Positions 7,337-14,769 are shown, numbered from the stretch's first letter. The stretch: 15,158 nucleotides of DNA from an uncultured beta proteobacterium (GCA_903920405.1 CAIXMC010000024.1:1-15158), one strand, 5' to 3'. The notes: a model not told the origin generated them from the sequence alone. Program-made: numbers and translations.

Positions 7337-8815
7337 ACCCGCGCGATAGATAGACCAACCCGCCCCTTGGTGGTAAAGCGCCCAGCCCGGCGGTGTCGTC
7401 TTGTTGCGTGCGACCAACCAGTGACCCGGCGTTTGCGCCACCTGTGCCAAGATGTCCAAAGGCTGCAACACCTGTGCAGCCACGGCATCAAAGTTGGCAC
7501 CTTCAAACAACTCACGCTGCCAGCCGTCGCCCGCTTGCTGTCGCAACCACGGCCAGTTGTCCAGAATCACCATGGGTTTGGAGAATTGCGCGTAAAAAGG
7601 CAAGTCATAAGGGTAAGCACCTGTCACATAAATGGTGTCAGTGGGCGCTGCTGCGCAGGCTAAAACGGCTGCAATATCCTCTGTGCGGCTGGACTGGGTG
7701 ACACCGCCCACCTTCAGGACAATCACCAGCGCCATCGTGATATTGACAAGGCAAATACCAGCCAACCAACGACCTGCCCATGGGCGATGAGCCATGCTGT
7801 GCTGCCAGCCCAGGGCGGCCAGAAAAGCAAGGGGTGGCATGACCGGCAAGATGTAACCGACCAGCTTGGAGTGAGGAATGGAAAAAAAGACCAAAATCAC
7901 CAGAATCCAGACCCAGCACAATCGCCACCAGGCCCTGTTCAATGTCATTTCACATCTGTTGCGTATCTGTGCAAACGCAAAAAAAACCCAGGGAAACAGC
8001 AACAGGATGAGCACCATCAGGTAAAACCACCACGGTTGCAGGTTGTTGTAACTGGCAGCGGTATAACGGCTGAACTGTTGCCCCACGAACATGTAATTAA
8101 AAAAGGCAGGATACGTGCGCTGCGCCATCACAAACCAGGGCAGGGCCACCGCAAAAAAAAGCGCCAGCCCACTCAGCCAAGGCAATGACAGGATTTTTTT
8201 AAATGGCCCGTTCCAGGTGAGCCAGACCAAAATCACCATGCCCGGTAGTGCAATGCCAATCAAGCCCTTGCTTAAACAACCCAAAGCACAAGCCAAAAAA
8301 CCCAGCCGCGCCAGCCCGGCGTGAGGTACTGGCATCATCAGGGAAAAAGCAAAACATCCAATGGCAATGCTAATCCAGGTGGCTACCAGCATGTCGTGAT
8401 TGACGTACTGGCCGCCCACCAAAAAGCTCAAACTCGTGCCCAGCATAATGGCGGCGCGCCTTGCCATAACTTCTGTGCTGACGGTACGCACGCCAAGATA
8501 CAGCGCTATCAGCATCAGCCCTGCATGAAGCGCAGGCACCAGTCGCAAAGCCAGCTCATTCACGCCAAACGTTGTCAGGCTGATGGCTTCGAGCCAATAC
8601 AACAAAGGCGGCTTGTGAAAAAACGGAAGCCCGTCAAGACGCGGTGTGAGCCAGTCCCCACTGATGAGCATCCAGCGGCCTATTTCGCCGTAGCGGCCTT
8701 CATCGGGCACCGACAAAGGGCGCAGACCCGCCAACGCCATCAGCAAGAGCCACAAAGCGGCCAGCGTGAGCCAGGATTTTTGGCGTTCTGTGAAAGTCAG
8801 AGTTGTATTATTCAT
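7265..8815 (-). CDS. ArnT/PMT-like glycosyltransferase, GT39 family
   Basis: A 516-residue multispanning inner-membrane enzyme of the ArnT/PMT type, which uses polyprenyl-phosphate sugars to glycosylate periplasmic acceptors such as lipid A. The first periplasmic loop carries VPDEGRYGEIGRWML (36-50), with Asp38 at the position of the catalytic aspartate of ArnT, and FHKPPLLYW (66-74). Many hydrophobic helices follow to about 385, then a soluble C-terminal domain. ATG at 8815 is preferred: its ATGAATAA overlaps the stop of the diguanylate cyclase gene, favouring translational coupling. ATG at 8842 would add nine residues. The last 23 codons lie inside the gtrA-like gene and look like a non-conserved tail. 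The acceptor is unknown, and aminoarabinose specificity is not shown. Confidence 0.88.
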   Translation of the reverse strand: MNNTTLTFTERQKSWLTLAALWLLLMALAGLRPLSVPDEGRYGEIGRWMLISGDWLTPRLDGLPFFHKPPLLYWLEAISLTTFGVNELALRLVPALHAGLMLIALYLGVRTVSTEVMARRAAIMLGTSLSFLVGGQYVNHDMLVATWISIAIGCFAFSLMMPVPHAGLARLGFLACALGCLSKGLIGIALPGMVILVWLTWNGPFKKILSLPWLSGLALFFAVALPWFVMAQRTYPAFFNYMFVGQQFSRYTAASYNNLQPWWFYLMVLILLLFPWVFFAFAQIRNRCEMTLNRAWWRLCWVWILVILVFFSIPHSKLVGYILPVMPPLAFLAALGWQHSMAHRPWAGRWLAGICLVNITMALVIVLKVGGVTQSSRTEDIAAVLACAAAPTDTIYVTGAYPYDLPFYAQFSKPMVILDNWPWLRQQAGDGWQRELFEGANFDAVAAQVLQPLDILAQVAQTPGHWLVARNKTTPPGWALYHQGAGWSIYRAGLPAKSPEPAQHKGLRGCTHQGNS

Positions 8816-10811
8816 AAAGCCGTATCGTGTTTCGCCCTGCATCTTTGGCTTGATACATCGCCATGTCCGCCTGCTTCAAAATGTCTTCAATGCTGGCATC
8901 ACTGCGTACAAATACTGTTAAACCAATGCTTGCGGTGCAATGATGCACAACGATGTCTTGGGAATTTTGTGAAATGACCAGGCGATAAGGTTGCGACAAA
9001 GCATCTCTGATTTTTTCGGCAACCCCCAGCGCTTGAGAGACAGAGGTCTCTCGAACCACATCCAATTCACCGAGCATCACCACAAACTCATCGCCACCCA
9101 GACGTGCCACGGTGTCCATCTTGCGAACACAATCCAGCAAACGCAGGGCCACCTCTATCAAGAGCAAATCACCCACGGCATGACCGTGGTTGTCGTTGAG
9201 AGGTTTGAAGTTGTCCATGTCCAAAAACATCAACGCGCCAAAATACCCATTGCGATCACTGGCCATCAGACACTGACGCAAGCGATCCGTGAGCAGACGA
9301 CGGTTAGGCAGTTCGGTCAGGGAATCGTAAAACGCCATTTGACGCACCTGATCTTCCATCTGTTTGCGTTCGGTAATATCCTGGAGCGTGCCATGAACCT
9401 CGATCACCTTGCCCAAGCTATCGCATACCACCTGCCCCAAACCATGAACCCAACGCTCAGCTTGATCGCTGTGGCGGATGATGCGAAAGACCTTGTCAAA
9501 AGCCTGCCCCTTTCTCAAAATATCGTTGATGAAGTGCTTAGTCAAGGATTGACGTTCTTGAGGATGGACCAGCGCCATCCATTTGGCGTGGCCACACGCA
9601 AAAGTTTCGTCAATGCCCAACAATTTATTGAGGACTTCGGAACTGCTCCAGACACCGTGTATCACGTCAAATACATAACTTCCAACACCGGCAATGTGCT
9701 GCGCTTGCCTGAGGGATTGTTCGCTTTGCAGCAACTCTTTGGTTCGCAAGTTCACCTTGTGCTCAAGCGAAGCATAAGATTCGCGAAGTTTTTCGGCCAT
9801 GTTATTGAATTCATAGGCCAACTCTTCAAGTTCGTCCCCCGTTTCCACCACGATGGGGGAGTCAAACACACCTCCGCCAATCAGTCGGGCACCGTCAGAC
9901 AGCGCATGGATGGGTTTCATCATTGTGCGCACAAGTGCCACGCAGACCAAAACTGATAACACCACACCCACCAAGACCAGCAGAGCACTGCGCACAGCCT
10001 GAGCATACAGCGGTTGGTAGGCTTCAGAGAGTGGTTGTTCCACAAACACAAACCAGTTCAGATAGGGAATCACCCCAAAGGCAGTCAAGACAGGCTTGCC
10101 ATCAAAATTGGAGACAGTCTTTAAGTGAGTGCCATGAAGGGCAGCCTGAACCTGCGGACGTTGTGCCATGCTGGGGTGTTGGAGTACCAGACCCATGTCG
10201 GGATGTGCAATCAAATACCCTTGTGCATCCACCACATAAGCAATACCTGATTTCCCCACTTTGATGCGTGAGATGCCACCGAGCAAAAATTCCAAGTCCA
10301 TCTCGGCCACCGTGATACCAGCCTCTGGCGGGCCTACGGCCATGGCAATCGTCATGTAAAGTGCGCCCTCACGCAAATAAATAGGGCTGTGAAAAGGCCG
10401 CCCAGACTGCACTTGCCTAAACCACTTGGCGGTTGAAAAATCACGTCCGCTTGACATGATATCGACACCACGGCGCAATAAGCGCAACACTTCTTGACCC
10501 CGATCATCGAGCAAGTTGATTTCCTTGAGCGCAGCATGACGATGAAGGAGTTGAACCTCGGCCATGCGTTGTTTCAGTGCAGTGACCCCTTCTGGGGGTT
10601 CGGAAGATGTTGCAATCTCTCGCTCCAGATCAATCATGTATTGACTGATGCGCTGCGCTGCGGCCTGAGCTTTTTCCTCTTGCAGCAGCATCAGCGCCCG
10701 TTTACTCTCCTGGTACGAAAAGACAATGTCAATCAGACCGCTGACCAATAGCGCACACCCCACCAGAGTACTGAAAATCAGCGCATATTTTTTGAAAAGC
10801 CTGCTTTTCAT
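8808..10811 (-). CDS. Membrane diguanylate cyclase: dCache-HAMP-PAS-GGDEF
   Basis: A 667-residue c-di-GMP synthase. A transmembrane helix at about 9-31 is followed by a periplasmic sensor (about 35-272) resembling a double Cache domain, with YVVDAQGYLIAHPD at 192-205. A second transmembrane helix lies at about 273-294. A HAMP domain spans about 296-348, a PAS/PAC domain about 370-485 (ending HGTLQDITERK), and a GGDEF domain about 490-667. The catalytic motif GGDEF (572-576) is intact, as are FLDMDNFKPLND (529-540) and the product-inhibition site RKMD (563-566), exactly five residues before GGDEF. There is no EAL domain. The gene starts 33 bp after the binding-protein stop and overlaps the GT39 start by 8 bp. 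Confidence 0.95.
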   Translation of the reverse strand: MKSRLFKKYALIFSTLVGCALLVSGLIDIVFSYQESKRALMLLQEEKAQAAAQRISQYMIDLEREIATSSEPPEGVTALKQRMAEVQLLHRHAALKEINLLDDRGQEVLRLLRRGVDIMSSGRDFSTAKWFRQVQSGRPFHSPIYLREGALYMTIAMAVGPPEAGITVAEMDLEFLLGGISRIKVGKSGIAYVVDAQGYLIAHPDMGLVLQHPSMAQRPQVQAALHGTHLKTVSNFDGKPVLTAFGVIPYLNWFVFVEQPLSEAYQPLYAQAVRSALLVLVGVVLSVLVCVALVRTMMKPIHALSDGARLIGGGVFDSPIVVETGDELEELAYEFNNMAEKLRESYASLEHKVNLRTKELLQSEQSLRQAQHIAGVGSYVFDVIHGVWSSSEVLNKLLGIDETFACGHAKWMALVHPQERQSLTKHFINDILRKGQAFDKVFRIIRHSDQAERWVHGLGQVVCDSLGKVIEVHGTLQDITERKQMEDQVRQMAFYDSLTELPNRRLLTDRLRQCLMASDRNGYFGALMFLDMDNFKPLNDNHGHAVGDLLLIEVALRLLDCVRKMDTVARLGGDEFVVMLGELDVVRETSVSQALGVAEKIRDALSQPYRLVISQNSQDIVVHHCTASIGLTVFVRSDASIEDILKQADMAMYQAKDAGRNTIRLYE

Positions 10812-10844
10812 GGTGACTAATGTAATGCCACAAAAAGATGTACA

Positions 10845-11750
10845 TCAATCAAACGGTTTGTCATTGGGTTTTTGGAACAGATCAACCATGGCTTTGCTCA
10901 TCGGAAAAGCATAAACAATGCCTTTGGGAGGAATGGGCGACATTAGCCATTTTTGATAAATGGCTTTGGCTTCGCCGGACTTCATCATCCTGGCAATTTC
11001 CTGATCGACCACCTTTTTAAAGGCTGCATCGTCTTTCTGCATAAAGCACCCATACGCTTCAAATGACGCAGGTGTGCCAGTCACTGTCCAATCGTCAGGG
11101 TGCCAGGTTTGGTGAATGGCAGAGTAAAGCAGCACATCGTCCATCATGTAAGCATCGGCATGACCGGCTTGCAGAATCAAGAACGGTGAACCGCTGCCGC
11201 TGCGGTCAAAAGTAGTCACAAGGTTGATGCGCATGTTGCGTTCGGCGTTCATTTTGCGCAGGATTTTCTCGGATGTAGAGGCTGCAAAAGTCACCACATT
11301 TTTACCCGTCAGGTCAGAAAAGTCTTTGATGCCAGAGTCTTTGCGCGTCATCAACTTCGTACCTGAAACAAAGATGGTGTTGGAAAATGCCACCAGTTGT
11401 TGTCGCTCTGTCGTGTGGGTGGTTGCTCCGCAAGTGATGTCTATCGTACCGTTTTGAACCATGGGGAAACGGTTCTGTGTGGTGAAAGGCACCGGCTTGA
11501 TGTGTAACGCTGGCAGTTTGAGTTCGCGTTGGATGGCTTTGGCTATTTTCAGTGCAAAGTCATAAGAGTAGCCCATCGGCTGACCCTCCGCCGAGGCATA
11601 AGTAAACGGTGGCGATGACTCGTGATAGCCCAAGGCAATGGTTTTGCTGTCGGCTATTTTGCGCAGGGTAGCGGTCAATTCCTGGGCATATACGCAGGTC
11701 ATTGATGTGAGTAGCAACAATGCCTGCAGTAAAAAAGAACATGGTTTCAT
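10845..11750 (-). CDS. Periplasmic amino-acid-binding protein (SBP family 3, GltI-like)
   Basis: A 301-residue extracytoplasmic solute-binding protein with a signal peptide at 1-22 (cleavage after VYA). ATG at 11750 is chosen because GAGGT lies six to ten bases upstream; a longer frame from 11819 lacks these signals. Family-3 features include GYSYDFALKIAKAI (60-73), TTERQQLVAFS (113-123, Arg116 expected to bind the ligand carboxylate) and ADAYMMDD (198-205, an Asp expected to bind the amino group). The C-terminal SPIPPKGIVYAFPMS and LFQKPNDK strongly resemble glutamate/aspartate-binding GltI. No ABC permease or ATPase gene is adjacent. The next gene, 33 bp on, encodes a diguanylate cyclase with a periplasmic sensor, so a sensory role is possible. 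Confidence 0.88.
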   Translation of the reverse strand: MKPCSFLLQALLLLTSMTCVYAQELTATLRKIADSKTIALGYHESSPPFTYASAEGQPMGYSYDFALKIAKAIQRELKLPALHIKPVPFTTQNRFPMVQNGTIDITCGATTHTTERQQLVAFSNTIFVSGTKLMTRKDSGIKDFSDLTGKNVVTFAASTSEKILRKMNAERNMRINLVTTFDRSGSGSPFLILQAGHADAYMMDDVLLYSAIHQTWHPDDWTVTGTPASFEAYGCFMQKDDAAFKKVVDQEIARMMKSGEAKAIYQKWLMSPIPPKGIVYAFPMSKAMVDLFQKPNDKPFD

Positions 11751-11845
11751 TGCATACCTCGTGGGATGGATGAGGGTTATCACCTGCAAAAGCATGATTT
11801 TGAATAACATGGACAGCAATATATTGGGTCCGTAGCTGGTAAAAA

Positions 11846-11931
11846 GTAACCGTTTACACCCCGTCTTGTAGATCGGACTTCAGTCCGCCCTACGGGACAT
11901 GGATGAACCAGGCGGGGGTCTAAACGGTTAC
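11846..11931. mobile_element. 86-bp MITE-like element with IS66-type ends
   Basis: The ends are inverted repeats: GTAACCGTTTA (11846-11856) and TAAACGGTTAC (11921-11931) are perfect, and pairing continues after one mismatch with ACCCC / GGGGT (16 of 17). An 8-bp flanking duplication is present, GGTAAAAA (11838-11845) and GGTAAAAG (11932-11939), with 7 of 8 matching. Ends starting GTAA and 8-bp duplications are known IS66-family traits. There is no coding capacity. Inside is an imperfect hairpin (arms 11863-11879 and 11882-11898, apex GGACT-TC-AGTCC). Confidence 0.75.
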
Positions 11932-11934
11932 GGT

Positions 11935-11989
11935 AAAAGGCGACAAATCCAGTCAAGCTCTGGCACAAATGGACTGCGATGCTTGTCGC
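11935..11989 (-). terminator. Possible terminator of the two-gene operon at 11996-12889
   Basis: Reading the minus strand just after the stop at 11996, GCGACAA (11989-11983) pairs with TTGTCGC (11946-11940), and inner blocks (ATC/GAT, AGTC/GACT) also pair with small bulges around a 17-base loop. CTTTT follows. The large loop and short T-run limit confidence. The T-run coincides with one copy of the target duplication of the adjacent MITE. Confidence 0.45.
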
Positions 11990-11995
11990 TTTGGG

Positions 11996-12637
11996 CTAGT
12001 GCAAGGTACGCGGCTCAGACGATGATTTTGAGTGATGCCGTGCTTCCTGACAGGCCAATATCACCTGATTAATTCTCACGTCAGCAATCATGGTCAGTTG
12101 TTCACATTTTGACACCAACTCTTTCATGCTTGCGGGGCCTGCAGGTTTGCCGAGATCTTTCAGCAGCGGCAACATGGCAACCAGAATGGATTCGATCTCC
12201 ATCAAAGTGTCTAGCGCGTCACCGGCACTTTCGGGCAAGTTCAATGCTCTTTCATAGCCAAACAAACCTTTGAAAAATCCATCAAGTTCCTGCAAACGAA
12301 CCTGTGTCAAGTGTTGAATGCTCTCTCTTGTGGGTTGAACATTCAAACGTACCAAGTGAAATGGATTGTTCTCGTCTTGGTGGTCAGCCAGTCGATTCCA
12401 AAAGCCAATCAGTATCATTTCAGTAAATTCATCCTCGTCCTCCGAAAATTCAAATTCCGGCGGTGTTCCCTCCCACACGTGTTCGAATATCTCCCCCTGC
12501 CAATCACTTTCAACAGGAGAGGCAATACAGCCCATAAACAGGGTTCGCACCTGATGAAACGGTGTGGGACATTGGTAACGTTCGAGCATGGCAATGACTT
12601 CATTGTCACTTGCATATGGAAGTTTTGGCATCAGCAT
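11996..12637 (-). CDS. Uncharacterised protein, possibly UPF0149/YecA-related
   Basis: A 213-residue cytosolic protein with no signal peptide or membrane helix. The N-terminal half has LPYASDNEVIAMLERYQCPT, RTLFMGCIASP (31-41) and an acidic stretch EFEFSEDEDEFTE (61-73) before GFWNRLADHQDENNPFHLVR (78-97). The C-terminal half is largely helical. The pattern recalls a family seen in Burkholderiales that I associate tentatively with UPF0149; I cannot assign a function. The ATG at 12637 is three bases after the preceding TGA stop, with ATG at 12631 (MPKLPY) as an alternative. The spacing shows co-transcription with the 82-residue gene. Confidence 0.75.
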   Translation of the reverse strand: MLMPKLPYASDNEVIAMLERYQCPTPFHQVRTLFMGCIASPVESDWQGEIFEHVWEGTPPEFEFSEDEDEFTEMILIGFWNRLADHQDENNPFHLVRLNVQPTRESIQHLTQVRLQELDGFFKGLFGYERALNLPESAGDALDTLMEIESILVAMLPLLKDLGKPAGPASMKELVSKCEQLTMIADVRINQVILACQEARHHSKSSSEPRTLH

Positions 12638-12640
12638 TGC

Positions 12641-12889
12641 TCAATCTTTCACTTTCAATTTTGAGTCATTCGCCACAATGAATGCATGAATTGAATCTGA
12701 CATATCCAGGAGTTTCAGCCACTGTTCCTTGTAAAGCGTTACCGGAAAGCGCCCCATGCCATAAACAGAAAGAGCGCCCTTGTCGCTGACTTTCATTGTC
12801 AAGCCTACAGAAGAACCTTTTTTAAGCGCCGCATTTTCACTACGGAGGCGTTCAAGTTCAGCTTTCAGGTCAATTTCTTGTTCAGACAT
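12641..12889 (-). CDS. Small conserved protein of unknown function with N-terminal coiled coil
   Basis: An 82-residue cytosolic protein. Residues 4-24 are a short coiled coil (LKAELERLRSENAALKK). The rest contains KVSDKGALSVYGMGRFPVTL (33-52), YKEQWLKLLDM (53-63) and a helical end. I recognise this as a widespread conserved hypothetical with an invariant GRFPVTLYKEQW-type core, but no function is known to me. ATG at 12889 has GGAG about eight bases upstream. It is first in a tight operon with the 213-residue protein. Confidence 0.8.
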   Translation of the reverse strand: MSEQEIDLKAELERLRSENAALKKGSSVGLTMKVSDKGALSVYGMGRFPVTLYKEQWLKLLDMSDSIHAFIVANDSKLKVKD

Positions 12890-13028
12890 GGTGGATTCTC
12901 CAGTGGGGTAATGTAGATGCGTGATGATTGAGCCGACGGGCAGTATCAGCGTACCAATAGTTTAATCCGAAGCGGGGGTCATCAGCAATTCAAAACGTAG
13001 AACTCACAGTTGTTCATGCTGGTAAGAT

Positions 13029-13079
13029 ATTTACTACTATTTTGATAGCTACTAATACATACTGGACGTGCGTTACAGG
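13029..13079 (+). repeat. Dispersed intergenic repeat, copy 2
   Basis: This is the counterpart of 5442-5492 in the same orientation (42 of 51 identities by eye, 31 of 35 in the core 13045-13079). It lies in the 238-bp gap (12890-13127) between the HD-GYP stop and the 82-residue gene. Unlike copy 1, the sequence after TACAGG does not form a strong hairpin; only GGGTC / GACCC can pair. Nothing else identifiable was seen in this gap apart from the GGAG ribosome-binding site at its left end. Confidence 0.8.
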
Positions 13080-13127
13080 GTCATTTGTTCCAGAAATTAG
13101 ACCCGTGTCAATGGGTTGCCCCTATCC

Positions 13128-14372
13128 TTAACACATATACGACAACCCTGACCACATCTGATGCAGATCAGGAAACTTCCAAAGTGCCGGGTTTTCGCGG
13201 CTCTGAATGCGATCCTGCGTGCCAGACTGCGACAGGTCCAGCGTCTCGGGTGCAATGCGCATGTTGGCTTTGGTTGAGAAAAAAACTTTGATGATAGGCA
13301 AAGTCAATGATTTGGCTGACTGCTCGGTCACCACGCCAATGCGACCGGATGTCAGTCGCACCAATGACCCCACCGGGTAAATCCCCATCCCTTTAATGAA
13401 AGCCTGAAACACCTTGGGGTCGAAATGGCCATGAGCCCACTTTGCCATTTGGTGCAGTGACTCAGCCGGATCCCAACCTGACTTGTAAGGTCGATTGGAT
13501 GTGATGGCATCATAGACATCACACACCGCGCCCATCCTGGCATACAGGCTAATCTGCTCCCCTTTGAGTTGCTTGGGGTAGCCGCTGCCATCCATTTTTT
13601 CGTGGTGGTGCAGCACCACGTCGAATGCGACCGGATCGACACCGTGGCTGGCCATGAGCATTTTGTGCCCTTCTGTGGGATGGGTTTTTATGATGTCAAA
13701 TTCGGCTACCGTCAATTTGCCAGGCTTGTTGAGCACCTCCATGGGCACGGCCACCTTGCCCAGATCGTGCAACAAACCGGCCACACCGCAGGATCGTACT
13801 TGGGATTCGTCTAGCCCAAGTTGCCCAGCCAGCGCCACCATCAGGGCACATACCGCAACCGAGTGCATGTAGGTGTAGTCATCTGCTGTTTTGAGCCGAG
13901 CCAAGCTGATGATGGCGGTGGAGTTGCGCGCCATGGAATCTGAAATGTCTTCGACTACCTCGCGTACCCCATTCACATCAACAGCCTTGCCCATGCGGAC
14001 TTCTTCAAACATAAAAGCCACAGCCGACCTGGACTGCTGGCAAATGCGAGCAGCGCGTTCAATTTCCTGCGCTGATGGTCTGGGGGCAGTTTCCTGAGGT
14101 GGCTTGACGCGTTTGGGGACACCTGCCACCGGCACAGCGACAACTGGCAACGATTCTTCTTCACACATGACCGGCTCACCCGGGGCAACGTCAGCACCTT
14201 GGCTGCAATCAATCCACACCTCTTGAATGTTGCTGGCCACAATCAAGGAAATTTCCTGGGGGTCATTGATGACAAAACCGGTGCGCCAAAAAGGATGGTC
14301 CATCCATGAACCACAAAATTCCTTGAGATGCATCCCCAGACGCAACTGATCAACACGGATTTGCTTAAGCAT
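13128..14372 (-). CDS. DUF3391 + HD-GYP domain protein (probable c-di-GMP phosphodiesterase)
   Basis: A 414-residue cytosolic protein expected to hydrolyse cyclic di-GMP. The N-terminal about 1-100 matches DUF3391 (starting IRVDQLRLGMHL), ending in a Pro/Val-rich linker. The HD-GYP domain covers about 140-350: YMHSVAV (His170), LLHDLGK (200-206, His202 and Asp203), KTHPTEGH (His231), HHHEKMDGSGYPK (255-267) and CDVYDAITSNRPYK (284-297). All metal-binding and GYP residues look intact, so activity is likely. About 330-414 is a C-terminal extension. ATG at 14372 has a purine-rich GAGAGAAAT just upstream. The stop of a decayed receiver-domain gene overlaps this start by 8 bp, showing that the gene once lay downstream of a signalling gene. 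Confidence 0.94.
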   Translation of the reverse strand: MLKQIRVDQLRLGMHLKEFCGSWMDHPFWRTGFVINDPQEISLIVASNIQEVWIDCSQGADVAPGEPVMCEEESLPVVAVPVAGVPKRVKPPQETAPRPSAQEIERAARICQQSRSAVAFMFEEVRMGKAVDVNGVREVVEDISDSMARNSTAIISLARLKTADDYTYMHSVAVCALMVALAGQLGLDESQVRSCGVAGLLHDLGKVAVPMEVLNKPGKLTVAEFDIIKTHPTEGHKMLMASHGVDPVAFDVVLHHHEKMDGSGYPKQLKGEQISLYARMGAVCDVYDAITSNRPYKSGWDPAESLHQMAKWAHGHFDPKVFQAFIKGMGIYPVGSLVRLTSGRIGVVTEQSAKSLTLPIIKVFFSTKANMRIAPETLDLSQSGTQDRIQSRENPALWKFPDLHQMWSGLSYMC

Positions 14373-14600
14373 ATTTCTCTCTATTCAGTCTGACCAACGG
14401 ACAGCCATCTGCCCAAGGCTGAATACAGAAGGTGAGAAAGTCGTCCATTCCCACCGACGGATAGTTTGGGCGATCTTCCTCAAACACATCGGCAGTCAAA
14501 GCAATGATGGGCAGATGTGGGCGTTGGTTGTTGGTTTCCCATTGCCGAATTTACAGTGTAGCGCCATAGCCATTGCAGCAGTTGGGCAATGCCCAAAATG
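14365..14600 (-). pseudogene. Decayed receiver (REC) domain fragment, probably from a hybrid histidine kinase
   Basis: On the minus strand a frame from about 14550 to the TAA at 14367-14365 reads IRQWETNNQRPHLPIIALTA then DVFEEDR and GMDDFL. This is the C-terminal half of a receiver domain of the type found in hybrid sensor kinases. Upstream in frame, GYGAT matches the usual MDGYGAT segment but is followed by a stop at 14553-14551; beyond it homology fades. After DDFLT the expected conserved Lys-Pro and final helix are missing and the frame passes to QPWADGCPLVRLNREKYA, suggesting an internal deletion. The phospho-acceptor half is absent. The upstream boundary at about 14600 is approximate. 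Confidence 0.75.
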
Positions 14601-14632
14601 CCATTGCTCCGAACGACAGGCTTGCCAGTTAG

Positions 14633-14733
14633 ATAGACTTTCAGATAAATAGTTTCCAAGTTGTCTAAAGTAATATGCTGATCTTAAAGACATTTTTTCT
14701 AAAAAAGTGGAAGTTATTTATCTGAAAGTCTAT
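14633..14733. mobile_element. About 101-bp palindromic-end element (MITE 1, TAGACTTT type)
   Basis: A 19-base perfect inverted repeat bounds the segment: ATAGACTTTCAGATAAATA (14633-14651) and TATTTATCTGAAAGTCTAT (14715-14733). TTCCA/TGGAA adds further pairing inside. TA dinucleotides lie at both outer ends, as expected for IS630/Tc1-mariner insertion at TA. The interior is AT-rich without coding capacity. It lies just upstream of the receiver fragment. Confidence 0.68.
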
Positions 14734-14769
14734 AGATGCTGTCTTCGGAATTCCAGATTTTATTGATAT
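14734..14769. other. Spacer between the two palindromic elements
   Basis: No gene is seen. Its start (ATAGATGCTG) resembles the sequence just after the second element (ATTGATGCCG), so similarity between the two loci extends past the inverted repeats. This suggests related insertions or a shared ancestral IS end. Confidence 0.4.

Noticed and set aside
8321..8977. 218-codon plus-strand open frame
   Set aside because: Antisense to GT39 and the end of the cyclase; His/Gln-rich shadow of hydrophobic coding sequence.
8991..9956. 321-codon plus-strand open frame
   Set aside because: It is wholly antisense to the well-supported diguanylate cyclase gene and shows no recognisable domain.
11751..11819. 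N-terminal extension of the binding protein from 11819
   Set aside because: The ATG at 11750 has GAGGT at good spacing and starts a proper signal peptide; the extension would bury it.
13078..13105. Terminator after the HD-GYP gene (GGGTC/GACCC)
   Set aside because: Only five base pairs, a 17-base loop and no T-run.
14582..14596. TTGGGC-AAT-GCCCAA hairpin as a terminator
   Set aside because: No T-run follows on either strand; it sits in decayed coding sequence and is probably chance.
14496..14693. 65-codon minus-strand open frame as a gene
   Set aside because: It is out of frame with the receiver remnant and runs into the inverted repeat of a mobile element; it reads decayed sequence.
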